DNA from: Magnetococcales bacterium
GTDB lineage: Bacteria > Pseudomonadota > Magnetococcia > Magnetococcales > UBA8363
Direction: 5' to 3'
NCBI GenBank assembly: GCA_015228815.1
Contig: JADGCV010000013.1
Location: forward strand, 1-64,000
Length of the DNA stretch: 64,000 bases
The number at the start of each line of letters is the position of its first letter. Within the stretch, counting starts at the first letter, position 1. Positions 25,980-36,200 of this stretch are shown here, piece after piece. The position numbers and the translations under genes were made by a program. The notes beneath the pieces were generated by a model. That model was not told the origin of the DNA and did not search any database. It worked only from the letters and a program-made list of their open reading frames with translations.

Positions 25980-27824
25980 ATGAACCGGTCAACCCGGCGT
26001 CGTGAAGCCAAACTTGCCAAACGGACCGCGGTCGTCAGGATGGATGGGCCGTCCGTGGTGGAACTCCTGAATCAGGCCCGTGCGCATCGGCACGAGGGGC
26101 AATGGGAGGAGGCCTTCGCGGTGTACCGGGCCATTTTGCGGCGTTTTCCCGATCATTCCGAGGCATGGCATGATCTGGGGCTGGCATTTTCCACCCAGGG
26201 GCGCGTCACCGAGGCCATTCCCTGTTTTTCCCGGGCCGGACAATTGGCCCCCCACCAAACCGAACCCCTGCTGCACCTGGGACGCTCCTGGCAACTTCTG
26301 GGGCGCATCGATGAGGCGATGGGCTGTTTCCAGGAGATTGTCCGCCTGGACCCGGGTCATTTCGAGGCCTGGTTCCATCTGGGCAATCTTCTGTTGCTCG
26401 GCGGGCGGCTCGAAGAGGCGGTCTCGGGCTACCGGCAGGCGCTCGAAATCCAAAAGGATTCACTCGAGGCCCGGGTCAATCTGGGCAGCGCCTGCCTCAA
26501 ACTGGGCCTCTGGGACGAAGCGGTGGCGCATCTGGGGACGGCCTGGAAACTGGCGCCACACGAACCGGTGATCGGGACCAATCTGGGAACCGCCTTGCAT
26601 CAGATGGGCAACAGCGATGAGGCATTTGCCGTTTGGCGCGCGGTATTGACAAAACATCGCGATTTCCCGGATGCCCTGCTCAACCTGGGTCTTGCGGCTC
26701 AGGAACGGGATCGCTTCGAAGAAGGGCAAAACGCCCTTCTTCGGGTACTCGAAGTCCGGCCCGGATGCGCCGAGGCGATGACGGGTCTGGGAATCATGGC
26801 GCACAGGCGCGGAGAATTCACCCAGGCCCTGGAATGGTTCGATGCGGCCCTGAAACATTCACCCGACCTGGCGCTGGCCCATTACAACAAAAGCCTCACC
26901 CTCCTCCTGACAGGCGATCTGGCCAGAGGCTGGCGCAAATATGAATGGCGCTGGCGGACCGAGGGGTTCCCCCGCCCTGGTTTTTCCGCGCCCCCCTGGA
27001 ACGGCGGGTCGGCTGTCGGAAAGACGATTCTTCTCCATTGCGAGCAGGGGTTTGGCGACAGCATTCAGTTTGTCCGATTTGCCCCCCAGGTCGTCTCGCG
27101 AGGGGGGCGGGTGCTCCTTTTGTGTCCACCCCGGTTGCATCGTTTGTTCAAAACCGCTTCCGGAATCGACACCCTTGTGTCCCGATCCGAGGGGCCTTTG
27201 GAATGTGACGCGCACATTCCGTTGATGAGCCTTCCCGGCAGAATGGACATTGCGTGTGCTACCCTGTCCGGAGTCATTCCCTACCTGTCGGCGGCGGCGG
27301 ATGATGTGGCACGGTTTGAAGAACCGTTGCAAAAGATTTCAGGTCTCAAGGTTGGCGTGGCATGGCGGGGTCATCCCAAACACGTCAATGACCGCAACCG
27401 CTCCATCGATCCGGAATTGTTGCGCGAACTGTTCGCCATCGAAGGCTGTTCGTTCATCACGCTGCAACAGGAACTGACCTCCCGCGAGCAGGAACTCGTC
27501 TCCGCCAACGATCGTATATACCCCCTGGGCCTCGGGCTGGAGGATTTCGCGGTAACGGCGGGATTGCTGTCCCAACTGGATCTGATCATCAGCGTCGATA
27601 CGGCGGTCGCCCATCTGGCCGGGGCGATGGGGCGGAAATGTTGGCTTTTGTTGCCGAAAGTCCCCGACTGGCGTTGGCTGCTCGACCGGAGCGATTCACC
27701 CTGGTATCCCACCCTGAAACTCTTCCGGCAAACCGAAACGACCACATGGGAACCGGTCCTGCGCCAAATCACAAGCGAACTCAATACATTGCTTGCGTTC
27801 GGCGTCGGTTTGCCCAGACCGTGA
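25980..27824 (+). CDS. TPR protein fused to a GT9-like glycosyltransferase domain (second copy)
   Basis: 614 residues from ATG at 25980, preceded by GGTGGG; a GTG at 25968 has no ribosome site. A basic N-terminus (MNRSTRRREAKLAKRT) precedes about eight or nine TPR units (roughly residues 25-330, for example HFEAWFHLGNLLLLGGRLEEAV). The C-terminal domain is closely similar to that of the gene at 15093: RGWRKYEWRWRTEGF, HCEQGFGDSIQFVRF, VGVAWRGHPKHVNDRNRSID, IISVDTAVAHLAGAMG and PDWRWLLDRSDSPWYP. The two differ mainly in TPR number. They are likely paralogues serving different acceptors. Confidence 0.87.
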   Translation: MNRSTRRREAKLAKRTAVVRMDGPSVVELLNQARAHRHEGQWEEAFAVYRAILRRFPDHSEAWHDLGLAFSTQGRVTEAIPCFSRAGQLAPHQTEPLLHLGRSWQLLGRIDEAMGCFQEIVRLDPGHFEAWFHLGNLLLLGGRLEEAVSGYRQALEIQKDSLEARVNLGSACLKLGLWDEAVAHLGTAWKLAPHEPVIGTNLGTALHQMGNSDEAFAVWRAVLTKHRDFPDALLNLGLAAQERDRFEEGQNALLRVLEVRPGCAEAMTGLGIMAHRRGEFTQALEWFDAALKHSPDLALAHYNKSLTLLLTGDLARGWRKYEWRWRTEGFPRPGFSAPPWNGGSAVGKTILLHCEQGFGDSIQFVRFAPQVVSRGGRVLLLCPPRLHRLFKTASGIDTLVSRSEGPLECDAHIPLMSLPGRMDIACATLSGVIPYLSAAADDVARFEEPLQKISGLKVGVAWRGHPKHVNDRNRSIDPELLRELFAIEGCSFITLQQELTSREQELVSANDRIYPLGLGLEDFAVTAGLLSQLDLIISVDTAVAHLAGAMGRKCWLLLPKVPDWRWLLDRSDSPWYPTLKLFRQTETTTWEPVLRQITSELNTLLAFGVGLPRP

Positions 27825-27899
27825 CCGACGGAAGGGCGCCGTGGAAGTGAATGCCTCCTGGCGTTTCCATGATCTCAGCCGCCATGCAAAACGCCATCG

Positions 27900-28685
27900 T
27901 CACCAGGTACGTGGGACAAACGTTTTCTCATTGGCCAGCCTGACGCTGTCGCCGGACTGGACGATGACGAACAGCCCTTCATTCATGGCGAATCGATCGA
28001 CATCCTTATCGATCAGGATGCCGGCCACGGCGCCCATGACCCGTGCGCCACCTTCGCCTTCATAGAACTCCTTGTATTCACGCACCCGCTTCAGATGATC
28101 ACGGACATCCTCGGCGGTCAGACGACTCTTGACTTCCACCAGGACCACGCTGTCGGTGTTGTCCACCAACAGGTCAATCTCCATGCGCCGGCGACCGTCC
28201 AGGCTCATGGCCTTGACCCGAGGCGCAACACGATGCACGGGAACGCCCCGCTCGGCAAACAGGGTCTCGCAGGCCGGAGCGACGATGCCTTCGACGAACT
28301 CACCCCATCGACTGCCCAGGTTGCCAATCTGCTGGCTGATCTCCTTGATCTTGCGGTCGGTTTCCTTCATCTGCCGATCGGTTTCCTTCATCTGCCGGTC
28401 GGTTTCCTTCATCTGCCGATCGGTTTCCTTCATCTGCCGATCGGTTTCCCTTATTTGCACGGAAACTTCCCTGATCTGCTGGTAGGTTTCCTGGATTTTT
28501 CGGTCCAATTCCGCTCTTTCCTCCTTGATTTTGCGGTCGGTTTCTCTCATTTGAGCGGAAACTTCCTTGATCTGCTGGCCGGTTTCCTTGATTTCGCGGT
28601 CCAATTCCGCTCTCCGTTCACGATCCTCCTGGACCATTTCCTGGAACATTTTCCAGATATCATCAAAAGTCAAGGCCTGCGACAT
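27900..28685 (-). CDS. Heptad-repeat coiled-coil protein with PD-(D/E)XK-like domain (complete paralogue of 1-456)
   Basis: 261 residues from ATG at 28685 (GGGAG upstream). Residues 1-120 are a coiled coil starting MSQALTFDDIWKMFQEMVQE, with four consecutive METDRQ-type heptads. The conserved GNLGSRWGEFVEGIVAPACETLFAERG hinge leads into a domain with RRMEIDLLVDNTDSVVLVEVKSRLTAEDVRDHLKR, the D...ExK pattern of PD-(D/E)XK nucleases. MGAVAGILIDKDVDRFAMNEGLFVI ends the fold. DUF3782-like proteins share this plan. It probably acts on nucleic acid, but no substrate is known. Confidence 0.82.
   Translation of the reverse strand: MSQALTFDDIWKMFQEMVQEDRERRAELDREIKETGQQIKEVSAQMRETDRKIKEERAELDRKIQETYQQIREVSVQIRETDRQMKETDRQMKETDRQMKETDRQMKETDRKIKEISQQIGNLGSRWGEFVEGIVAPACETLFAERGVPVHRVAPRVKAMSLDGRRRMEIDLLVDNTDSVVLVEVKSRLTAEDVRDHLKRVREYKEFYEGEGGARVMGAVAGILIDKDVDRFAMNEGLFVIVQSGDSVRLANEKTFVPRTW
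28345..28620. repeat. Imperfect 21-bp coding repeats (heptads), second copy
   Basis: On the coding (-) strand the unit for ETDRQMK is repeated, with four nearly identical adjacent copies around 28350-28450, then degenerate copies to about 28620. The array is one heptad shorter overall than that at the left window edge. Confidence 0.8.
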
Positions 28686-28758
28686 CACGACATCTCCCGT
28701 TGACGGTGTTTGTTGACTACAGTCGCCCCTGTCCATCCCGTATCATGGATCTCATTTT

Positions 28759-29211
28759 TCAACGTTTGGCGTCAAGGCGATAGAGCAGCCAATCATGGAG
28801 CGGGGAAAATCCATGTGCCTGGTAAAATGAACGGGCGGCTTCATTCCACGACAGCACGTTGACATCCAGGCGACAACACCCTTTTTCCAGGGCCAATCGT
28901 GTGACTTCCGCAAGCATCGCCTTGCCGATGCCACGGCCACGCATCCCGGCGTTCACATGAAAATCGTGGACGGTCAACGTTGGCGCTCCGGCCCAACTGG
29001 AATAGGCGTGCAGCAGGGTCACCATGCCGTGAACAATCCCATCCTCTTCCGCCAGCAATACCGTAAGAGGCGCATTTTCCCTGAAAAAATCCCGGCGGAC
29101 GACCTCTTCGGTCACAGCCACGGTCTCCAGGGAACGCTCGAATTCGGCAAGTCGGCGAATCATCGCGACGATCACGGCGGCATCCTCGATTGTGGCGGGC
29201 CGAATGTTCAC
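28759..29211 (-). CDS. GNAT family N-acetyltransferase
   Basis: 150 residues from a GTG at 29211 that overlaps the FIST gene stop (GTGA), giving the typical opening NIRPATIEDAAVIVAMI; an ATG at 29241 would add ten residues inside FIST. The acetyl-CoA loop is VNAGMRGRGIGKAML, followed by VLSWNEAARSFYQAHGF. Residues around LTVHDFHVNAG resemble the diamine (spermidine-type) acetyltransferases, so a polyamine or similar amine is a possible substrate. The 3' end abuts the conserved flank of the heptad-repeat cassette. Confidence 0.88.
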   Translation of the reverse strand: MNIRPATIEDAAVIVAMIRRLAEFERSLETVAVTEEVVRRDFFRENAPLTVLLAEEDGIVHGMVTLLHAYSSWAGAPTLTVHDFHVNAGMRGRGIGKAMLAEVTRLALEKGCCRLDVNVLSWNEAARSFYQAHGFSPLHDWLLYRLDAKR

Positions 29212-30416
29212 GCCTGCCTCGACGGGGCGGTAAACAAGCACAAGACACTGGTAAAACCATGAAGACAGGTTTTTCCATGAATGGGGCCGATTTCGCCATT
29301 GCAGAAAAATCCCCCCATGGGGACGGAACCGAGTTTTTCCTGGAATATCCGGGCGTCATGGTGGGAAAGACCGAAAAAATCACGGCCACGACCCAGGCAG
29401 GTGAACATGAGGGCACCGGCGGGGAAAGGACGATCCTTGAAGTTGAATACATGCCGATCAATAAGCGTTTCCAACTCAAGATGCGCCGCCAAGGGATCCC
29501 GCAGATGAAACTGCACCGCCTGATAGGGATGAAGATGGCCGTTGATGGCCAGATGACCATTCTCCGGTTCGCCGCCCTTGATGCGTCGAATGAGAAAATC
29601 ACCCTGTTGCAAGGTATTTCCCTCGGGAGTCACGGCAATTCCAAGGGTCAGGGCATGCTGAAACAATTCCTGGTCCGGTTCGGACAATTCATTGAAAATC
29701 TGGCGCAAAACATCGATCGGATTTTGATTGTCGAGCGAAAGAATCAGATGTTTCCGACTCGCGGTGACAAAATAGGGTTGGCCTATGGGACGGCACCCCG
29801 GACTGACGATGGTATCGATCCGAATGGCCCCGGCCAGACAAACCCCCGCCAATCCCGATTGATAAATGCCATCATCAACCAACAGAAAATGATCGCCCCC
29901 CTTTTGCCCACCGCTGACGTGTCCGCCAACCTTGATCCCATCGGGGAATTCATCGTCCAGGACCTCAAGAAAGTTTTCCGTGTTGAACGTGAACGGATCG
30001 GAAAGGAGAATGAAATGAGGCGTTGCGCCAGAAATGGCCCCATGCGGCAATCCCAGGGCATCGACAACCCCGCGGGCATCGGCAAAGGCCCGTGGAACGA
30101 TGTGAAATGGATGAAGGATGACATCGGGCAGGTGGGCCAGGGTGATGGAAACCGCCTTCTTCCGCTCCAGCTCCATACCCTGGCCAACGACACCGCCACA
30201 CGAACAGCCAATCCAGTGTTGCGGCTTGAGACACGTCGGAATCAGGCGTGACAGGGCAGTGACCTCCTCTCGCGCATAGCCGCTGAAGAAAAGAAGCGCC
30301 AAATGCGGCTGCGTACCGGAGAACCGACGGGAAAAATATTGCGCCGCATCCGCCATTCCCTGTTCGATGCCCCCCGCGACCGAATCATCGGTGAGAACCC
30401 AGGTTTCCCATTTCAT
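29208..30416 (-). CDS. FIST-domain sensor protein
   Basis: 402 residues from ATG at 30416 with a GGGAGA site. The N-terminal FIST half contains LALLFFSGYAREEV, IGCSCGGVVGQGMELERKKAVSI and FADARGVVDALG. The FIST-C half contains VGGHVSGGQKGGDHFLLVDDG, GLAGVCLAGAIRIDTIVSPGCRPIG and MFTCLGRGRDFFG...PMGGFFCNGEIGP. FIST is a predicted small-ligand (perhaps amino-acid) sensor, usually fused to or partnered with signalling proteins. Here it stands alone. It is translationally linked to the GNAT gene, which suggests a shared metabolite. Confidence 0.9.
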   Translation of the reverse strand: MKWETWVLTDDSVAGGIEQGMADAAQYFSRRFSGTQPHLALLFFSGYAREEVTALSRLIPTCLKPQHWIGCSCGGVVGQGMELERKKAVSITLAHLPDVILHPFHIVPRAFADARGVVDALGLPHGAISGATPHFILLSDPFTFNTENFLEVLDDEFPDGIKVGGHVSGGQKGGDHFLLVDDGIYQSGLAGVCLAGAIRIDTIVSPGCRPIGQPYFVTASRKHLILSLDNQNPIDVLRQIFNELSEPDQELFQHALTLGIAVTPEGNTLQQGDFLIRRIKGGEPENGHLAINGHLHPYQAVQFHLRDPLAAHLELETLIDRHVFNFKDRPFPAGALMFTCLGRGRDFFGLSHHDARIFQEKLGSVPMGGFFCNGEIGPIHGKTCLHGFTSVLCLFTAPSRQA

Positions 30417-30505
30417 GAAATTCTCCCGGTCACGATGGCTCGAGCCACCAAGGAGCCTTTGCTCCAGCCCATGATTTCCGACCCGAACCTTTCCCATCGA
30501 TACAT

Positions 30506-30536
30506 GAAAAAAGCGGGCCGAAAAAATCGGCCCGCT
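30506..30536 (-). terminator. Intrinsic terminator downstream of the OmpA lipoprotein gene
   Basis: A perfect 10-bp stem (AGCGGGCCGA at 30512-30521 and TCGGCCCGCT at 30527-30536) with a 5-base loop. It is followed on the minus strand by a T-run, 27 bases past the stop at 30563. Confidence 0.92.
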
Positions 30537-30562
30537 CGATCGACTGCCATGAATTCATCCGA

Positions 30563-31366
30563 TCATTTGATCGGATCCAGTTGTACACGACGGTTCGCGG
30601 CGCGGCCCTGGGGCGACACATTGTCGGCAACGGGTTTATCCTTGCCATAACCAACCGTGGTGATCCGGGCCTTGGCGACCCCCTTGCCCACCAGGTAGGC
30701 TCGAACCGCTTCGGCCCGTTTTTCCGACAGTTTTTGATTGTATCGACGGCTGCCGGTGGTATCGGTGTGGCCTTGAATCTCGACCTTCATGGAGGGATTC
30801 TTGTTCAACACGCCGAGGACGCCATCCAGAAGCGGAAAATCGACAGCCTTGATGACCGCCTTGTCGATGTCGAAGTGAAGGTTTTCCAAAACCCAGCATC
30901 CGACATGATTGACACTGGCCCCCTTGGGCGTTCCGGGACACTTGTCGGCATCATCCACGACGCCATCGCCATCCGAATCGACCGGAGGAAGGGGAACCGG
31001 ACAGCCCTTGGCATCGACCTGGGTGCCACGCGGCGTTCCAGGACATTGATCGAGGCCATCGACAACCCCATCGCCATCGGAATCCAGAGGACACCCCCTG
31101 GCATCGACCGGAAAGCCCTTCGGCGTGTTGGGACATTGATCCTTGTCGTCGGTGACGCCGTCGCCATCGCTGTCCATCTCGGTGCGTTCACAAAAATAGC
31201 ATTGGGTTCCGGCAACGCCGACGGTTTTTTTTCCCGCCTGGGGATGCCACTGTTTGAATCCGCCATATTGCCACCCCTCGGGGACGGTCGGGGCGGTACA
31301 CGCGGTCAACGCCAGGGTGAGCAGCCCCACCGTGGCCAAAGCCGCCATTCTGAATATCTTCATCAT
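30563..31366 (-). CDS. OmpA-family lipoprotein with thrombospondin type-3 repeats
   Basis: 267 residues. A lipoprotein signal ends at the lipobox LTAC (Cys about 23). The mature N-terminus contains CYFC. Three Ca2+-binding type-3 repeats follow: DSDGDGVTDDKDQCPNTPKG, DSDGDGVVDGLDQCPGTPRG and DSDGDGVVDDADKCPGTPKG. The C-terminal OmpA/MotB-like peptidoglycan-binding domain has VEIQGHTDTTGSRRYNQKLSEKRAEAV and GRAANRRVQ. It should tether the outer membrane to peptidoglycan. The gene is monocistronic, divergent from the two-CW gene, and ends in a terminator. Confidence 0.93.
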   Translation of the reverse strand: MMKIFRMAALATVGLLTLALTACTAPTVPEGWQYGGFKQWHPQAGKKTVGVAGTQCYFCERTEMDSDGDGVTDDKDQCPNTPKGFPVDARGCPLDSDGDGVVDGLDQCPGTPRGTQVDAKGCPVPLPPVDSDGDGVVDDADKCPGTPKGASVNHVGCWVLENLHFDIDKAVIKAVDFPLLDGVLGVLNKNPSMKVEIQGHTDTTGSRRYNQKLSEKRAEAVRAYLVGKGVAKARITTVGYGKDKPVADNVSPQGRAANRRVQLDPIK

Positions 31367-31746
31367 TTGCTCCTTTTGATAATGGATATATCGCAGGTCA
31401 CGATTCCAGCAAACTGTTTGAAAGCCTCCACTGTATCACACTTTTACCTTAATATTGACCTCATGCCAACCATCAATAATCGAATCAATCCTTCGGGAAC
31501 CCCAGATTACCGCAAACATCCAATGACAAGGACACCATCCGCGCCCCCGAGGGCATTCCGGGTTGCCGACCGGTGGCATTGGAAAAAAAATGGATGCCTC
31601 ATCAAATTGTTACCCCCTTCGGAAAATGAAATCCACCCGCTTGGGCAAACTGTTGTTTACTTCCCTGTTTTTTGCGGATATTGTTTTTCCATGGGGTGGC
31701 ACCGCGACCTCGGACACGATCGACTCGGACACATGGAACGGATACG
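31367..31746. other. Gene-free divergent promoter interval
   Basis: About 380 bases between the OmpA lipoprotein start (-) and the two-CW protein start (+). It is less GC-rich near 31380-31480. No ORF with a credible ribosome site was found. Confidence 0.45.
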
Positions 31747-32058
31747 ATGGGCACTGTCAATTGTTGGGAAGTCAAACGTTGTGGATTCGACAAGGCGGGT
31801 CCAGGGGATACGGTGTGTCCCGCGGTGACCTGGGAAGAGGCGGACGGATTCCTGGGGGGACGAAACGGAGGACGGGCCTGCTTCTTCATTCCCGGGACAT
31901 TCTGCGGCAAGGATGGGCCCTGTTCGACCCGGGACAAGGCGGAAATCTGCGTTCAGTGCCGTTTTTTTCACGATCTCAAGGAAAACTACGGCGCGGCCTT
32001 CAATGCGGCCAACTTTCGTCGGTTCGTCAAGAATTCCGCCGCCAGAACGTTCGTCTGA
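31747..32058 (+). CDS. Two-CW domain Cys-rich small protein
   Basis: 103 residues starting MGTVNCWEVKRCG, the mark of the two-CW domain family. It continues with spaced cysteines in CPAVTWEEADG, GGRACFFIPGTFCG, GPCSTRDKAEICVQCRFFHDLKENYG. The second CW position reads CFF rather than CW. Eight cysteines suggest Zn or Fe-S binding in the cytoplasm. Such small proteins accompany sensory and chemotaxis genes in many anaerobes and microaerophiles. Its function is unknown. Confidence 0.8.
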   Translation: MGTVNCWEVKRCGFDKAGPGDTVCPAVTWEEADGFLGGRNGGRACFFIPGTFCGKDGPCSTRDKAEICVQCRFFHDLKENYGAAFNAANFRRFVKNSAARTFV

Positions 32059-32201
32059 CCGTTATCTTTCTCCTTTCCCCCATGGATTTCCGATTGGTTT
32101 TACATTAGCATTCCTCGACGGGAACCGAAGACGACCCGGACATGTCCATGATGTGGGAAGCGTGGGCGTTTCCCGAAGGACAACGGGAAAGGAAATCGGA
32201 C

Positions 32202-32417
32202 ATGAAAATCAATATTGGCGGCATCGACCGCGCGGTGCGTGTCGTGGCGGGGGTGGTGCTTATCTCTTTTGTCTATGTCGGACCGCAGTCGGTGTTGGGA
32301 TGGTTGGGGCTCGTCCCTCTGGTTTCGAGCGTGTTTCGCGTCTGTCCGTTCTATCTTCTTTTCGGTATCGATACCTGCCGCATGTTCGGAGTCGATACCT
32401 GTTCCACCACGACCTGA
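32202..32417 (+). CDS. DUF2892 (YgaP-like) small membrane protein
   Basis: 71 residues from ATG at 32202 (GGAAAGGA upstream). MKINIGGIDRAVRVVAGVVLISFVYVG is the canonical DUF2892 opening (N.G..DR..R...G). A second helix (GLVPLVSSVFRVCPFYLLFGI) and a Cys-containing tail with DTCRMFGVDTC follow. The family often sits beside or is fused to rhodanese domains in sulfur metabolism. Here the neighbours are a Cys-rich protein and a peptidase, so that link is only suggestive. Confidence 0.87.
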   Translation: MKINIGGIDRAVRVVAGVVLISFVYVGPQSVLGWLGLVPLVSSVFRVCPFYLLFGIDTCRMFGVDTCSTTT

Positions 32418-32479
32418 AGGGGCTTGCGGGCCATCCATGGGGTCATGGCTGGATCCAACGTCAATCTTGTGGTTCAAGG

Positions 32480-33217
32480 ATGCCGGCAAACCCCATGGAA
32501 AGGGTGATCGATCAACGAAAAATCGTCATCGCGGGCCGGGAAGAATCCGTTCAGATCGCCTTCGTCGGCAATCGCAAACGCATCTCGATCCGAATCGACG
32601 ACGCGGGGGCGATCCAGGTGCGATGCCCCCCCGATGTCCCCCTCAAACAGGTGGAGGCGCTTCTTCATCGAGAAACCGACTGGCTCGACCGTCGCCTTGC
32701 CGATGTCCGGTCGAAAAACCTCGATCGAAGCAGGCTCGGTGAAGGAAGTCCCTTGCCTTTTCTTGGCGATTGCCTGACATTGCGCCTGGGAAACTGGGGA
32801 CGGGGTACGGTTTTCCGCTGTGGCGATGACCTCTGGATCACAGGTGGCAACCCGGGATCGCCGGACCTGAATCTTGATATTCTCCGTCCCTTGGAACGAT
32901 GGTATCGCCGGGTCGCCCAGGCCTACTTTCGACGGCGTCTCGACCATTGGTCACGCATCATGGAAACCCCCTACAACGATCTTCATGTACGGGGACAAAA
33001 AACCCGCTGGGGCAGTTGTTCCGGTCGTGGCAACATCAATCTTAACTGGCGGTTGATGTGGGCCGACCCGCGGGTTGCGGACTATGTGGTGGTCCACGAA
33101 CTGAGTCACCGGCGTCACATGAACCATTCTCCTGCCTTTTGGGATCTGGTTCGGCGCCATTTTCCCGACTTCATGGAGTGCCGCGGGCGTTTGCGGAACA
33201 TCAATTCCCCCTGGTAA
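32480..33217 (+). CDS. YgjP-type (DUF45) zinc metallopeptidase
   Basis: 245 residues from ATG at 32480; ATG at 32495 is possible. The family motif KTRWGSCSGRGNINLNWRLMWA is followed by YVVVHELSHRRHMNHSPAFWDLVRRHFPDF. The HExxH zinc site and the downstream NHS/FW pattern are intact. N-terminal segments (RKRISIRIDDAGAIQVRCP, ETDWLDRRL) match too. The family (SprT-like fold) includes UTP-diphosphatase-type and predicted protease members, so the exact substrate is not determined. Confidence 0.92.
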   Translation: MPANPMERVIDQRKIVIAGREESVQIAFVGNRKRISIRIDDAGAIQVRCPPDVPLKQVEALLHRETDWLDRRLADVRSKNLDRSRLGEGSPLPFLGDCLTLRLGNWGRGTVFRCGDDLWITGGNPGSPDLNLDILRPLERWYRRVAQAYFRRRLDHWSRIMETPYNDLHVRGQKTRWGSCSGRGNINLNWRLMWADPRVADYVVVHELSHRRHMNHSPAFWDLVRRHFPDFMECRGRLRNINSPW

Positions 33218-33281
33218 CCCTGATCCGTGGCCGTCATCGAAACAATGTTTCGCCCCTTCCGTTTTCCGTCCCACGGATGGC

Positions 33282-36200
33282 ATGGTTGCGATGGAAACAA
33301 CATTCAAGGTCTCTCCCAGATCCAAATTTCTCCCCATCTTTCTCCTTCTTCTGGGAATCGCCCTGTCCAACATCTATTGGGCCTATGCCACCGCCGAAAA
33401 AAAAGAGTTTTCCCGCCGCTATTTCGACCAGGTGACCGAAAACGCCTGGGACATGATGAACAAAAGGCTGTTCCTCCAGGAAAACCTTTCACGGGCGGTC
33501 AGTGGCCTGTTCACGACCTCCGATGCCATTTCCACGGTGGAATGGAACCGCTTTCTGGATGCCATGGATTGGGAAGTGCGCTACCCGGGCCTCCAGGAAA
33601 TCGCCTTCGTGGTACCGGTGACCGAAGAAGAACGGGAACGGTTCGAACGGCGCATGCAATTTCCCTTCAGTCCCTACTTTCGCGTCGAGAGCGAGGAAAA
33701 AAGAGATGATTATTTTGTCGTCACCTTTCACCGCGCCTTGAATCCACAGCAGGTATTCTACAAGGCTGGAACCGATCTTGGCTCGGAAAAAGGGCGAAGA
33801 GAAGCGGCCCGGCAATCGCGAGACTGGGGCCGACCGGTATTTTCTCCGTTATTGATCCGCCGGATCGGCAACGAAAACCGCTGGGACCTGCTTTATTTCT
33901 ATCCGGTCTATCGCCCAGGGCGGGGACTGGCCACCGTCAAGGAGCGGCGGTCGGCCTTGTTCGGTTGGATCGCCACGGTTTACGACGCCCGCAAACTTTT
34001 CGAGTCCCTCTATGGCAGCGTCCATGTCGATATTCGTGCTTCGGTGTTCGATGGCCTGTTGATGTCGGGCAACGCCAAAATCTACGATACCCACCCCGAA
34101 ATGCCCATGGACCGTTCACCCCTCGAATGGGTCCGGATGGTGCAATCGACCTCGGGCCAGGGAGGATGGACCGTTCGTTTCTCGCCCAGTCCGATGTTTT
34201 TGGAAAACGATCAATCCCGGGCGAGCATCACGATTCCGGTGGCGGGATTCGTGATCAGCGTCGCCATCGCGCTCGCCTCGTGGGTATTGATTTCGGGACG
34301 GGAACGGGCCATGGAAGAGGCGTTGCAGATTACCCGCCGTCTGGGGGTGAGCGAGGAACGATTCATGCGAATCGTCCTTTATGCCCCGATTCCCGTCATG
34401 ATCCATTCCGCCGTCGATGGTCGGATCATCCAGGCCAATCAGCGCTGGCTTGAACTTTCGGGACAACGCCGGGATCAGAAGCTGTCGGTCGCGGATTGGG
34501 TCGATCGAATCTGCCCCGAGGAACGGCGGGCGGCGGTGATGAATCTCCTGGGACCGCCCTTTCCCGCCGACAATCCCCTGAAGGAGGGGGAACTGACCTT
34601 GTATCCCATGGAAGGGGGCCCGCGTGTGTGGATGGTCCGTTCGCGGCCCCTGGATCATTCGGCGGTCGAGGGGGGGATGATTATCAGCATGGGTATGGAC
34701 ATCACCGAACTCAAAGCCACCGAATCCTCCCTGGTCCAGGCAAAAAGAGAGGCGGAAGCGGCCAATCTGGCCAAAAGCGAATTTCTGGCGACCATGAGCC
34801 ATGAAATACGCACGCCGATGAATGCGATCGTCGGCATGGCCGAGGTGCTGGAAGAAACCCCCCTGACCCCGGAACAACGTGAATATGTGGCCGTGTTTCG
34901 CCGCGCCGGCGACAACCTGCTCGAATTGATCAACGATATTCTCGACCTGTCCAAGGTCGAGGCGGGACGGATGGAGCTGGATCGGGTCCCCTTCTCGCTG
35001 AAGGACCTTCTGCGACGTCTCATGGACATCATGATCCATCGCGCCCGGGAAAAAGGATTGGCGCTGGAACTGGAAGTTGCCAGTGGCACCCCCGACGGTT
35101 TGGTGGGTGATCCGAAACGATTGCGTCAGGTATTGATCAATCTGACGGGAAACGCGATCAAGTTTACCCATGAAGGGACGGTTTCCATTCATGTGGAAAA
35201 AAACGCCGGACACCCCGAACCGGGGGCGTTGATGTTCTGTGTCGAGGATACCGGCATCGGCATCCCGCGTGACAAGCATGAACGCATCTTCGAATCCTTC
35301 ACCCAGGCCGACACCTCCACCACCCGCGAATATGGCGGAACGGGGCTTGGATTGGCGATCACGCGGCGGCTGGTGAATCTCATGAAGGGAGACATTCACG
35401 TCACTTCGGCGCCGGGACAGGGGAGCGTTTTTTGTTTCACGGCGATCTTCGACGCGGTGGGCGCACAAGATCCCTTGCCGTCGCCCGGACGTGGCCATGG
35501 ACGCGGGGACCTTGCGGGACGCCGGATCCTGCTGGTCGAGGCCCAACCCGATCACCGTCTGGTCCTGACGCGATTGATCGAGGGACTGGGAGGAAACGTG
35601 GTGGCGGTGGACCAGTCGGAGTTGGCTTTGACGGTGTTGGCGGAGCAGAAAAAACAGGGGGCCAACGTGGATGTCGTCCTCCTTCCCCCCCCCCCGGGAC
35701 CGATGGACCTGTTGGAAAGCGTGCAAAACTTTCGCACCGAGGCCAATCGCCCCGATCTTCCGGCGGTGGTCATCAGTTCCTATCAACAACAGGGGGACCT
35801 GGCCCGGGGGCGGCAGTTGAACATTGGATTGTTGTTGCGACCGGTCAAGGGAGAGGAATTGTTGGAAGTCCTGCATTCGGTCCTGGAGGGCAGCCCCAGG
35901 GAACAGGGAACACCTCAACCGGTCGATGGAACCCTGCACAAGGATGCAACCTTGACAGGACACTCGGACCGGTGTCGTATCCTCCTGGTGGACGATTCCG
36001 AGGACAACATCCTGTTGATCCAGGCGTTCTTGAAAAAGACCACCCATCAGGTGACCGTGGTGCAAAATGGCAAGGACGCGGTGACGGCAGTCCAGGAGGG
36101 AACCTTCGATCTGGTGTTGATGGATGTCCAGATGCCGATCATGGACGGCTATACCGCGACCCGCCTCATTCGCCAGTGGGAGCGGGAACAACAACGGCCT